A stretch of 6,577 nucleotides of DNA, taken from Dehalococcoidales bacterium (GTDB lineage Bacteria > Chloroflexota > Dehalococcoidia > Dehalococcoidales > Fen-1064). The stretch's first letter is position 1, and each line of letters starts with the position of its first letter. The translations under genes and the position numbers were made by a program. Shown one piece after another: positions 1 to 5,355 of this stretch. The notes under the pieces were generated by a model. That model did not search any database and was not told the origin of the DNA. It was given only the letters and a program-made list of their open reading frames with translations. The DNA lies in NCBI GenBank assembly GCA_028712845.1, contig JAQTPO010000108.1:1-6577 (forward strand), written 5' to 3'.

Positions 1-89
1 CGTAATAACTAGCCATTTCTGTATCCCACGTACATTTTGTTACCACTCTGGGTGTGGTGAATGGTCTCCCAGCCTACTGAGTAGTGATG

Positions 90-125
90 GAGATTCTTCG
101 GGTACTGCGTAACCTCAGAAAGACA
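90..125 (-). repeat. Interspersed repeat, TGTCTTTCTGAG...GAAGAATCTC type
   Basis: Read on the minus strand this unit starts TGTCTTTCTGAG and ends CGAAGAATCTC, with a variable centre. From memory, repeats of the form TGTCATTCTGAG...GAAGAATCTC are scattered through intergenic DNA of many bacteria. It shares the TGTC-N-TT head with the other units at 193-220, 232-281 and 571-609, so I treat all four as related. No coding function is visible. Only one copy of this exact subtype is in the window, so the repeat status rests on recognition rather than on an internal match. Confidence 0.55.
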
Positions 126-192
126 GAGAGAGGGAGTGATGATTAAGGCTTTTTTTGGTTTAACTGTCATGTTTTTCCTTTGTTATGTTTAT

Positions 193-220
193 CTGGATTC
201 CAGCCTGCGCTGGAACGACA
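193..220 (-). repeat. Interspersed palindromic repeat, TGTCGTTCCAGC...CTGGAATCCAG type
   Basis: The unit contains the perfect inverted repeat TTCCAGC (198-204) / GCTGGAA (209-215) around a 4-nt loop, and ends in ACGACA, the reverse complement of the TGTCGT head seen in neighbouring units. From memory, CTGGATTCC(A/C)GCCTxCGCxGGAATGACA elements are widespread intergenic repeats in many bacterial genomes. It could fold into a short hairpin in RNA, but there is no T-run after it, so it is not called as a terminator. Confidence 0.6.
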
Positions 221-231
221 CTTTCCCACGT

Positions 232-281
232 TGTCGTTGAGAGCCATCCCGATAAAATCGGGAGGCGCGGCAACCTAAAGC
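232..281 (+). repeat. Left inverted repeat flanking the GIY-YIG gene
   Basis: The plus strand reads TGTCGTTGAGAG at its outer end and GCAACCTAAAGC at its inner end. The centre is a hairpin: CCCGAT (248-253) / ATCGGG (257-262) with an AAA loop, extended by GCC/GGC (242-244/264-266) and GTTG/CAAC (236-239/271-274). The inner end touches the stop codon of the GIY-YIG gene. The same outer and inner sequences occur in opposite orientation at 571-609, so the gene lies between an inverted pair. Confidence 0.7.
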
Positions 282-562
282 TATTCGTACAAATCATGCC
301 ACTCGCTATTCATGCTATTTATCAGGTCTATTTTATTTTGTCTTGAACCTGCCTTTATCTGCTTTTCCCTCAAAATTGCAGATTCAGCGTTATCACAAAT
401 TTCGTAGTACATTAATATGTCAATGCGATATTTCTTTGTGAAACTCTCTACAAATTTTTCCTTATGCTCCCAGACTCTCTTTTTCAGGTCATTGGTGACA
501 CCTGTATAGAGTGCCGTATGTTTGGCATTGGTCATAATGTAAACATAGTACTGTTTATCCAT
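281..562 (-). CDS. Small GIY-YIG nuclease-like protein (93 aa)
   Basis: This is a single-domain GIY-YIG protein of the short bacterial type often annotated as a putative endonuclease; no specific substrate is known for this group. The two signature strands are YYVYIM (residues 5-10, the GIY position read as YVY) and LYTGVTND (18-25, the YIG position read as YTG). Arg29 in the KKRVWEHK segment is the expected catalytic arginine. The C-terminal part has the family pattern REKQIK (65-70), then R74, KIDLI and EWHDLYE; Glu66 is a candidate metal-binding glutamate. Length is normal. The ATG at 562 is chosen because the family normally begins just before YYVYI; a longer frame opening at a TTG (604) only translates repeat DNA. 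The gene starts inside the last codons of carA (8-bp overlap), has no strong ribosome-binding site, is visibly more A+T-rich than the operon, and ends against a repeat. Confidence 0.8.
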   Translation of the reverse strand: MDKQYYVYIMTNAKHTALYTGVTNDLKKRVWEHKEKFVESFTKKYRIDILMYYEICDNAESAILREKQIKAGSRQNKIDLINSMNSEWHDLYE

Positions 563-1700
563 TCCGTACCGCTTTAGATTGCTTCGTCCTTGTACTCCTC
601 GCAACGACAGTAGTGGTTTCTCCTTTTATCATTTCTAAAAACCTGTCGAACAGATACCGGTTATCCATTGGACCGGGGGAGTCTTCCGAGTGATACTGGA
701 TGGCGAAGATGGGTAGTTCTTTATGCCGCAAGCCTTCTACCGTGCCGTCGTTCAGATTAATGTGGGTGACTTCAAGCCCATCTTTCAGTGTATCCGGGTC
801 TAAAGCATAACCGTGATTCTGCGCCGTAATGTGCACGCGACCGGTGGCGAATTCTTTGACCGGATGGTTGCCGCCCCGGTGTCCGAACTTGAGCTTAAAG
901 GTTTTTGCGCCGAAAGCCCGCCCGATTAGCTGGTTCCCCAGGCAGATTCCCATAATCGGTTTTTTGCCGACCAGTCCCTGCACTGTTTTTACGGCGTAGT
1001 CCAGCAGTTCAGGGTCGCCGGGACCGGGTGAAAGCAGAATGCCATCTGGATTCAGTTTCAGTATTTCTTCCGGTGTCGATGTGCAGGGCATAACTGTAAC
1101 TCTGCATCCTCTTTCTTTCAAAAGCCGCAGGATGTTGTATTTTAAGCCGCAGTCATAGACTACGATGTTATAGCTAACATCCGATTTTTCTTTATCCCAC
1201 TCGTAAGATTTCTTTGTGCTGACCTTCCGCACGAAATCGATTGAGCCGTAATCGGGCTGTTTCTTTAATTCTGCCAGCGCCTGCTCCGGAGTCATATTCG
1301 AGGTGATGACGCCCATCATCACTCCTGCCGAGCGTAATTTGCGGGTGATGGCGCGGGTATCCAGTCCTGAAATGCCGGGAATGTCGCCGTCAGCCAGATA
1401 CTGATGAATTGTCTTGCCACTGAGGTAGTGACTTGGTTCCAGACACGCCTCTCTGACAACAAAGCCCCTGACCTGAATCCTGCTCGATTCGGTGTCCTGT
1501 TCATTGATGCCGTAATTGCCGATGAGCGGGTAAGTCGGCATGACAATCTGCCCGGCATATGAAGGGTCGGTAAGCATTTCCTGATAGCCATTCATACTGG
1601 TATTGAAAACCACCTCACCGAAGGTATCGGATTCTGCCCCGAAAGAAAATCCCTCGTATATCGAACCATCTGCCAGAACCAGGCGTGCATGTTTATTCAT
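555..1700 (-). CDS. carA: Carbamoyl-phosphate synthase small (glutaminase) subunit
   Basis: CarA hydrolyses glutamine and channels ammonia to CarB for cytosolic carbamoyl phosphate synthesis, feeding pyrimidine and arginine pathways. Residues 1-150 form the CarA-specific N-terminal domain (FGEVVFNTSMNGYQEMLTDPSY motif region at 27-48). Residues about 178-360 form a class I glutamine amidotransferase with LLSPGPGDP (222-230), nucleophile Cys253 in GICLGNQ, AQNHGYAL (293-300), and His337/Glu339 in QYHSEDSPGP. The usual HPE is HSE here, but both catalytic residues remain. The start ATG at 1700 overlaps the pyrC stop by one base (TAATG) and has GAGG just upstream, implying translational coupling. 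The odd part is the C-terminus: after RFLEMIKG (353-360), where the family normally ends, about 20 residues follow, rich in Arg/Thr/Lys and encoded mostly by an interspersed repeat. The stop lies inside the GIY-YIG gene start. The conserved core looks intact. Confidence 0.96.
   Translation of the reverse strand: MNKHARLVLADGSIYEGFSFGAESDTFGEVVFNTSMNGYQEMLTDPSYAGQIVMPTYPLIGNYGINEQDTESSRIQVRGFVVREACLEPSHYLSGKTIHQYLADGDIPGISGLDTRAITRKLRSAGVMMGVITSNMTPEQALAELKKQPDYGSIDFVRKVSTKKSYEWDKEKSDVSYNIVVYDCGLKYNILRLLKERGCRVTVMPCTSTPEEILKLNPDGILLSPGPGDPELLDYAVKTVQGLVGKKPIMGICLGNQLIGRAFGAKTFKLKFGHRGGNHPVKEFATGRVHITAQNHGYALDPDTLKDGLEVTHINLNDGTVEGLRHKELPIFAIQYHSEDSPGPMDNRYLFDRFLEMIKGETTTVVARSTRTKQSKAVRNG
571..609 (-). 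repeat. Right inverted repeat, translated as the end of carA
   Basis: On the minus strand it reads TGTCGTTGCGAGGAG at the outer end, then GACGAAGCAATCTAAAGC at the inner end. This closely fits the GTCATTGCGAG...GAAGCAATCT class of bacterial interspersed repeats as I remember it. It is the inverted partner of 232-281 around the GIY-YIG gene. It lies wholly inside the carA reading frame, supplying roughly residues 365-377. Confidence 0.7.
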
Positions 1701-2956
1701 TATGACCTCAATCCTATCTTCACCGAATCATCTTTATAAACCAGGTTGCCCTGATAAATTGTCGCTATTACCTTGCCTTTCAATGTTGCGCCGTTAAGCG
1801 GCGTGTTTTTACCCATAGAAGCGAATTTATTGACATCGACCGTCCACTCTTTGTCAGGGTCAAAGATGGTAATATCCGCCAGTGTGTCTAATGCCAGACT
1901 GCCAAACGGTTTTCCCAGTATCTTGGCGGGTTTAGTGGTCATACAGGCAATCAACTCGTTCAGTTCAAGTCGACCGGAATGTACTAGAGACATAAGACTG
2001 CCCAACGCCGTCTCAAAGCCGCTGATACCGGCAGGAGCATTTTCAAAATTATTCTGCTTCTCTGCCATCGTATGCGGTGCGTGGTCGGTGGCGATAATAT
2101 CAATCACACTTTCTTTTAGTCCCTGAATCAGTGCCGAACAATCATTTTCCGTCCGCAGGGGCGGGTTTAGCTTGGCGAGCGCTCCGTGTTTTTGTACCAT
2201 TTCTTTTGTCAGAGTCAGGTGATGAGCGGTTACTTCGGCGGTCACTCTGACGCCTTTCTCTTTTGCCTTTCTAATCATATCTACTGAACCCGCGGTGCTG
2301 ACGTGAGCAATATGTACCCAGCTTTTGGTTTTTCCTGCCATTTCCAAATCACGGGCAACGATTTTCTTCTCGCCTTCCGGCGGTCCGCCGATAGGGTCTT
2401 CACAGTGGTCGATGATGGGCAGATTAAACACCTTGCTGATTTCCAGAGCTTCCTGCATCAGTTCCGCTGTTTTCACCGGGTCGCCGTCATCACTGAAACC
2501 GACCACTCCGGCTTTAACTAATGATTCCATATAAACCAGAGCGTTGCCCTTTCTACCTCTTGTCACGCACCCGATAGGGAAAACACGTATGAGACTTTCT
2601 CTGTCTGCTTTATCATTTACCCGCTGAATAAGTTCGGCGTTATCCAGAGGCGGCCGAGTATTGGGCATATAACAAACGGTAGTGAATCCGCCTTTTGCCG
2701 CTGCCCGTGTGCCGGTGGCAATGGTTTCTTTCATTTCAAATCCAGGTTCTCTGAGATGGCAATGGAAATCGATAAATCCCGGGCAGACCACCAGTCCCTT
2801 CGCAGGCAGAATATCATAGTCTTTCTCAGGTGGGAGCTTTCTTCCTTTGCTCAGCCAGACAATTTTATCCTCCCGGATGAGAAGATTTCCTGTCCAGTCA
2901 ATTTCTTGCCCGGGGTCAATGATTCTGCCGCCTTTGATTAATAACGACTTTATCAT
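1700..2956 (-). CDS. pyrC: Dihydroorotase
   Basis: Catalyses the reversible cyclisation of N-carbamoyl-L-aspartate to L-dihydroorotate, the third step of UMP synthesis, in the cytosol. It is an amidohydrolase-fold enzyme of the longer, Bacillus-like type (418 aa). Metal ligands are readable: His65 and His67 in DFHCHLREPG, Asp157 in GFSDDGDP, His184 in DHCED, His218 in HIAHVSTAGS and Asp291 in ATDHAPHT. NPPLRT (264-269) and the C-terminal beta segment ADITIFDPDKEWTVD are also typical. Spacings between ligands match my memory of the Bacillus enzyme (90, 27 and 73 residues), except that His184-His218 is 34 rather than 53, so about 19 residues are missing from that segment. The start codon shares its A with the pyrB stop (TAATG); GGGGAAG lies upstream. 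With all ligands kept it is probably active, though a non-catalytic paralogue cannot be excluded. Confidence 0.93.
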   Translation of the reverse strand: MIKSLLIKGGRIIDPGQEIDWTGNLLIREDKIVWLSKGRKLPPEKDYDILPAKGLVVCPGFIDFHCHLREPGFEMKETIATGTRAAAKGGFTTVCYMPNTRPPLDNAELIQRVNDKADRESLIRVFPIGCVTRGRKGNALVYMESLVKAGVVGFSDDGDPVKTAELMQEALEISKVFNLPIIDHCEDPIGGPPEGEKKIVARDLEMAGKTKSWVHIAHVSTAGSVDMIRKAKEKGVRVTAEVTAHHLTLTKEMVQKHGALAKLNPPLRTENDCSALIQGLKESVIDIIATDHAPHTMAEKQNNFENAPAGISGFETALGSLMSLVHSGRLELNELIACMTTKPAKILGKPFGSLALDTLADITIFDPDKEWTVDVNKFASMGKNTPLNGATLKGKVIATIYQGNLVYKDDSVKIGLRS

Positions 2957-4371
2957 TATTTCGCTTCCCCATTTTTCTCAGACGGTTGCGCATAATAACC
3001 GGGTTTGAAACCTTGCGCCTCCGCCTCTTTCGCCGAGTCAAAGGCAATCAGATTTTCCGGTTTGATTATTTTTGCCAGGTGACTGTTTGCCCTGTGATAC
3101 TTTTTACTTTCAATTAACCCCTGATGCCATTCCGTGCTGGCGACATATTTCGGTTCGGTGCCGTGCTCGCAGTAGATGCACCGGAAGGTGAGCGGTTTGA
3201 GACTCACAATCTTGAACTCCGGCTTGAGATAATTCTTCTCCGTCTCCTGCCATGTGACACATCTGGGATTAGAGCACTTCACGCCATATCCGCGCCGGTA
3301 CATCGGATATTCCACCTGCGGCGCAGGTGTTTCTGCAGCAACGAGCGACTCTTTAACTCCAAGCAGTTGAGCAATCAAAGCCATCCGCACCGGCACGCCT
3401 CTTGCCGCCTGTTTGAAATACATACTGCGCGGGTCGGCATCCATATCGTAAGCCAGTTCATCGACGCGGGGTAAAGGATGCATTACGAGCGCTTTCCGGA
3501 ACTCCTTGCCGCTCATTAGCTTCTGGTCAACGATAGGGAACCGCTGGTCAGCTTCTATTTCCTCACTGGTAAAGCGTTCTCTCTGGGGACGGGTAACGTA
3601 AAGCGCATCGACACCTGCTTTCATCTCTACCTCAAGGTCAACGCCCGGCATCATTGCCAACTGGTGAGGTTGACCGGGTGTGATATAAGCAGCGTTTACA
3701 GGGAAAGCCCCTGTTTGAGCCTGTTTGTGATTCTTATCAAATTTCTCCAGGTCGCCGCCGTATTCCGTTACCAACTTTCGCATAACGTTGTCCGGCACTT
3801 CCAGTCCTGGACTGGGACAGAAGAGAATTGTCGCCCCGAACTTGGCAAGAGCGAAGATGAGCGAGTGAATGGTCCTGCCGTACTTGAGGTCGCCCCAGAG
3901 GGCAATTTTCAACCCGTGGATATCACCTCTTTCCTTCTTGAGGGTATAGAGGTCGCACAGGGTCTGAGAGGGGTGCTGGTGACCGCCATCGCCAGCATTA
4001 ATTACCGGGACACCGGCGTAATCAGCCATCAGTTTGGCAGCGCCTTCCCACGGATGGCGGAGCACGATGATATCAGCGTAACTGCTGACAATGCGCGCCA
4101 TATCGGCAATGCTCTCGCCTTTGGAAAAGGAGGTTGACTTGGGGTCGGAGACGCTGATGACACTACCGCCGAGACGGTGCATCGCCGTTTCGAAGGAGAG
4201 GCGCGTGCGGGTGCTCGGCTCGAAAAAGATGGTTGCCATTACTTTGCCGTTGCAGAGTCCGTATTGCTGTGGCATTGCATTGGACATTTCATCAGCCAGC
4301 GAGAAGATAGACTCAATTTCACCGTTGGTCAGGTCGTCAATAGTTAACAGGTCTCTATCCTTTAAACTCAT
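2956..4371 (-). CDS. pyrB: Aspartate carbamoyltransferase fused to a PyrI-type zinc domain and a degenerate Ada-like tail
   Basis: Transfers the carbamoyl group from carbamoyl phosphate to aspartate, the committed step of pyrimidine synthesis. Numbering from the chosen start, the catalytic part (1-345) shows [13 protein letters not shown] (STRTR 53-57), Lys84 in SKGES, RHPWEGA (105-111), [13 protein letters not shown] (125-137), [11 protein letters not shown] (160-170), [10 protein letters not shown] (258-267) and [10 protein letters not shown] (297-306). An insertion of about 33 residues precedes YVTR relative to E. coli PyrB. Residues about 355-415 carry CX4C (366, 371) and CX2C (398, 401), the cysteine pattern of the PyrI zinc domain, but the allosteric nucleotide-binding domain is absent. 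The last 50 residues ([23 protein letters not shown]) resemble an Ada-like metal-binding repeat without its cysteines. Total is 471 aa versus about 310 for plain PyrB. The start at 4371 is chosen for its GGAGG 8 nt upstream; an ATG at 4398 lacks one. It overlaps pyrR by 17 bp. Confidence 0.94.
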   Translation of the reverse strand: MSLKDRDLLTIDDLTNGEIESIFSLADEMSNAMPQQYGLCNGKVMATIFFEPSTRTRLSFETAMHRLGGSVISVSDPKSTSFSKGESIADMARIVSSYADIIVLRHPWEGAAKLMADYAGVPVINAGDGGHQHPSQTLCDLYTLKKERGDIHGLKIALWGDLKYGRTIHSLIFALAKFGATILFCPSPGLEVPDNVMRKLVTEYGGDLEKFDKNHKQAQTGAFPVNAAYITPGQPHQLAMMPGVDLEVEMKAGVDALYVTRPQRERFTSEEIEADQRFPIVDQKLMSGKEFRKALVMHPLPRVDELAYDMDADPRSMYFKQAARGVPVRMALIAQLLGVKESLVAAETPAPQVEYPMYRRGYGVKCSNPRCVTWQETEKNYLKPEFKIVSLKPLTFRCIYCEHGTEPKYVASTEWHQGLIESKKYHRANSHLAKIIKPENLIAFDSAKEAEAQGFKPGYYAQPSEKNGEAK

Positions 4372-4948
4372 GGTTATTACCTCCGGTAGCACTACCATCG
4401 GGGAATTTCACCCCTGGTTGGCTAATAATAGCGACTTCGTCACTGCCATCGGTTTCTTTAAGCCTTACGGCGATTTCTTCATCATGGGCGCTGGGCACAT
4501 TCTTACCGACGTAGTCGGCGCGGATAGGCAGTTCACGATGCCCGCGGTCGATAAGCACTACCAGTTGAATGGATTTTGGCCGTCCCATATCGATGATGGC
4601 GTCCATAGCGGCACGGATACTGCGTCCCGTATAAAGAACATCATCAACGACAATGACGGATTTACCAACGATACTGAATGGGATTTCGGTACGGGTTACG
4701 GGGTTATGGCTATCGGGATGAGGGAGGTCGTCACGGTAGGGCATAATGTCCAGAGCGCCAACCGGCACTTTTGTCTCTGCGAAGTTCTGGATATTGAGCG
4801 CCAAGCGTTTTGCCAGAGGTACGCCGCGAGTGTGCATACCGATAAGGACAACGGTTTCCAAGGATTTACTGCGCTCGATGATTTCATGGGCAATGCGGGC
4901 AAGCGTTCGCTTGATATCGTCCCGGGTCATAATGACTTTTTCAGACAT
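4355..4948 (-). CDS. pyrR: Bifunctional pyr operon attenuation regulator / uracil phosphoribosyltransferase
   Basis: PyrR binds pyr leader RNA when UMP or UTP is high and promotes termination; many homologues also convert uracil and PRPP to UMP. The protein (197 aa) has the type I phosphoribosyltransferase fold: the PRPP motif [13 protein letters not shown] at 98-110, the family segment [15 protein letters not shown] (35-49), and [19 protein letters not shown] (132-150), typical of PyrR and part of the RNA-binding surface. The start at 4948 ([12 protein letters not shown]) fits the family; a longer frame from a TTG at 4975 would begin inside the attenuator terminator. Its likely Shine-Dalgarno, AAGGGG, is in the 3' arm of that terminator, 7 nt from the ATG. 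The last 15-18 residues (Gly/Asn/Ser-rich) extend beyond the usual end near 180 and are encoded where the pyrB ribosome-binding site and start overlap. As first gene of the operon it autoregulates. Confidence 0.95.
   Translation of the reverse strand: MSEKVIMTRDDIKRTLARIAHEIIERSKSLETVVLIGMHTRGVPLAKRLALNIQNFAETKVPVGALDIMPYRDDLPHPDSHNPVTRTEIPFSIVGKSVIVVDDVLYTGRSIRAAMDAIIDMGRPKSIQLVVLIDRGHRELPIRADYVGKNVPSAHDEEIAVRLKETDGSDEVAIISQPGVKFPDGSATGGNNHEFKG
4380..4384 (-). promoter_or_regulatory. Ribosome-binding site that fixes the pyrB start
   Basis: GGAGG on the minus strand lies 8 nt before the ATG at 4371 and within the last codons of pyrR. This decides between the ATG at 4371 and the in-frame ATG at 4398, and indicates that ribosomes finishing pyrR can re-initiate on pyrB. 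Confidence 0.85.
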
Positions 4949-4980
4949 AATAAAACCCCTTGCCGTGAGTGGCAAGGGGT
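4949..4980 (-). terminator. Intrinsic terminator of the pyr attenuator
   Basis: On the minus strand, ACCCCTTGCC (4980-4971) pairs perfectly with GGCAAGGGGT (4964-4955) around the loop ACTCAC, a 10-bp stem followed by TTTTATT directly before the pyrR ATG. The stem is G+C-rich and the T-tract adjacent, as in Rho-independent terminators. Its position in a pyr leader makes it the regulated terminator, not the end of an upstream gene. Confidence 0.9.
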
Positions 4981-5040
4981 TCGTGTATCCGGACTCTTCT
5001 CTTTTCCCTTGCCAGCCTCACAGGACTAGCTTAAAGGCAC
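4949..5040 (-). promoter_or_regulatory. PyrR-responsive attenuator leader RNA
   Basis: AGTCCTGTGAGGCT (5027-5014) matches the PyrR-binding consensus: stem AGUC/GGCU around the hexaloop CUGUGA. Flanking CCUU and AAGG can form the lower stem. Two alternative folds follow. The antiterminator pairs UGGCAAGGG (5014-5006) with CCCUUGCCA (4978-4970), and GUGAG (5021-5017) with CUCAC (4969-4965), 14 bp with a 2-nt bulge. It consumes the 5' arm and loop of the terminator and also the PyrR loop. PyrR with UMP/UTP would stabilise the binding hairpin, block the antiterminator and let the terminator form, lowering pyr expression when pyrimidines are abundant. The mechanism is established for Bacillus; its use here is inferred from the matching sequences and pairings. 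Confidence 0.92.
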
Positions 5041-5044
5041 TGGT

Positions 5045-5076
5045 ATCATATTACCATGATAGAAAAAGTAATGCAA
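5045..5076 (-). promoter_or_regulatory. Candidate pyr operon promoter
   Basis: On the minus strand TTGCAT (5076-5071) is followed after 17 nt by TAATAT (5053-5048), with the better -10 match TATGAT overlapping it (5050-5045). Transcription would start near 5038-5041, just before the PyrR-binding hairpin, as expected for an attenuator leader. The -35 match is only three of six, so position supports this more than sequence does. Confidence 0.5.
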
Positions 5077-5132
5077 GAGAATTTTGGGTTCTGCTTTCAG
5101 AAGATGAGTTTTTTTGCGTAGGTTCAACCGAT

Positions 5133-5160
5133 TCAAAGACTTTGACACTTTGACTTTGAC
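5133..5160. promoter_or_regulatory. Operator-like palindrome and TTTGAC direct repeats
   Basis: TCAAAG-A-CTTTGA (5133-5145) is a perfect palindrome with 6-bp arms. It runs into three copies of TTTGAC (5141-5146, 5149-5154, 5155-5160), which end at the -35 of the acyl-CoA dehydrogenase promoter. The placement suits binding of a regulator that acts on that promoter, or on both divergent promoters. No regulator gene is nearby, so the identity of any binding protein is unknown, and chance in an A+T-rich spacer remains possible. Confidence 0.3.
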
Positions 5161-5189
5161 TGGATATTTTTTGCAAGTTTTGCTATTAT
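5161..5189 (+). promoter_or_regulatory. Candidate promoter of the acyl-CoA dehydrogenase gene
   Basis: TGGATA (5161-5166, four of six to the -35 consensus), a 17-nt spacer and TATTAT (5184-5189, five of six to the -10), with TGC immediately before the -10 as an extended -10 element. Start of transcription would be near 5196, leaving a leader of about 160 nt before the ATG at 5356. Confidence 0.5.
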
Positions 5190-5274
5190 CTTCTTTGGTA
5201 CGTCAATACAAAGTTACTTGTCTATCCAGATATACCATAATTATACTTATCTACTTACAAGCGAATATCGTAAC

Positions 5275-5317
5275 AAAAGGAGGTCTTATCGAGTATATTA
5301 GTTTTGCAAGTCCACCT
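5275..5317 (+). promoter_or_regulatory. Orphan Shine-Dalgarno within a possible leader hairpin
   Basis: AAAAGGAGG (5275-5283) is an excellent ribosome-binding sequence but has no ATG, GTG or TTG at a workable distance. The segment AGGAGGTCTT (5278-5287) is complementary at 8 of 10 positions to AAGTCCACCT (5308-5317), so it could be held in a hairpin in the acyl-CoA dehydrogenase leader. It could be a remnant of a lost small gene, a regulatory fold, or chance. Confidence 0.25.
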
Positions 5318-5342
5318 GAAAATTACACGCCTATGATTATGA

Positions 5343-5348
5343 AAGGAG
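5343..5348 (+). promoter_or_regulatory. Ribosome-binding site of the acyl-CoA dehydrogenase gene
   Basis: AAGGAG lies 7 nt before the ATG at 5356 and supports that start over any internal methionine, matching the family's usual N-terminus (MEFGYTEKQEELR). Confidence 0.85.
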
Positions 5349-5355
5349 ATAGAAT

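Larger units (their letters stand above)
232..609 (-). mobile_element. Candidate small mobile unit: GIY-YIG gene bounded by inverted repeats
   Basis: A single 93-codon GIY-YIG gene fills the space between two inverted repeat copies. Reading outward from the gene, the left arm begins GCTTTAGGTTGC and the right arm GCTTTAGATTGC (11 of 12 identical), and both finish in CAACGACA. The unit sits between carA and whatever lies downstream, in an operon whose other genes overlap. A nuclease with matching ends at such a site suggests an inserted, possibly mobile, unit. No clear target-site duplication is visible beyond a shared GT at the edges, and movement is inference only. The alternative is a resident GIY-YIG gene next to two independently placed repeats. 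Confidence 0.4.

Noticed and set aside
2..109. Frame open from the left edge on the plus strand, with several cysteines
   Set aside because: Only about 36 codons, no start visible, ends within a repeat, and matches no family I know.
140..160. T-run at about 149-155 as a plus-strand terminator
   Set aside because: No convincing stem directly precedes it, and no plus-strand gene ends there.
281..604. Longer GIY-YIG protein from a TTG at 604
   Set aside because: The extra 14 residues are translated repeat sequence; the domain starts at the ATG at 562.
225..615. Target-site duplication around the GIY-YIG unit
   Set aside because: Only a shared GT dinucleotide is seen at the two edges, which is no better than chance.
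2956..4398. Longer pyrB starting at the ATG at 4398
   Set aside because: The ATG at 4371 has GGAGG 8 nt upstream, and family proteins start close to that point; the extra nine residues have no support.
4355..4975. Longer pyrR from a TTG at 4975
   Set aside because: It would begin within the 5' arm of the attenuator terminator; MSEKVIM at 4948 fits the family start.
4091..5029. Long plus-strand frame (312 codons) across pyrR and the pyr leader
   Set aside because: It is antisense to the well-supported pyrB and pyrR genes and to the attenuator; composition and lack of motifs fit an antisense shadow.
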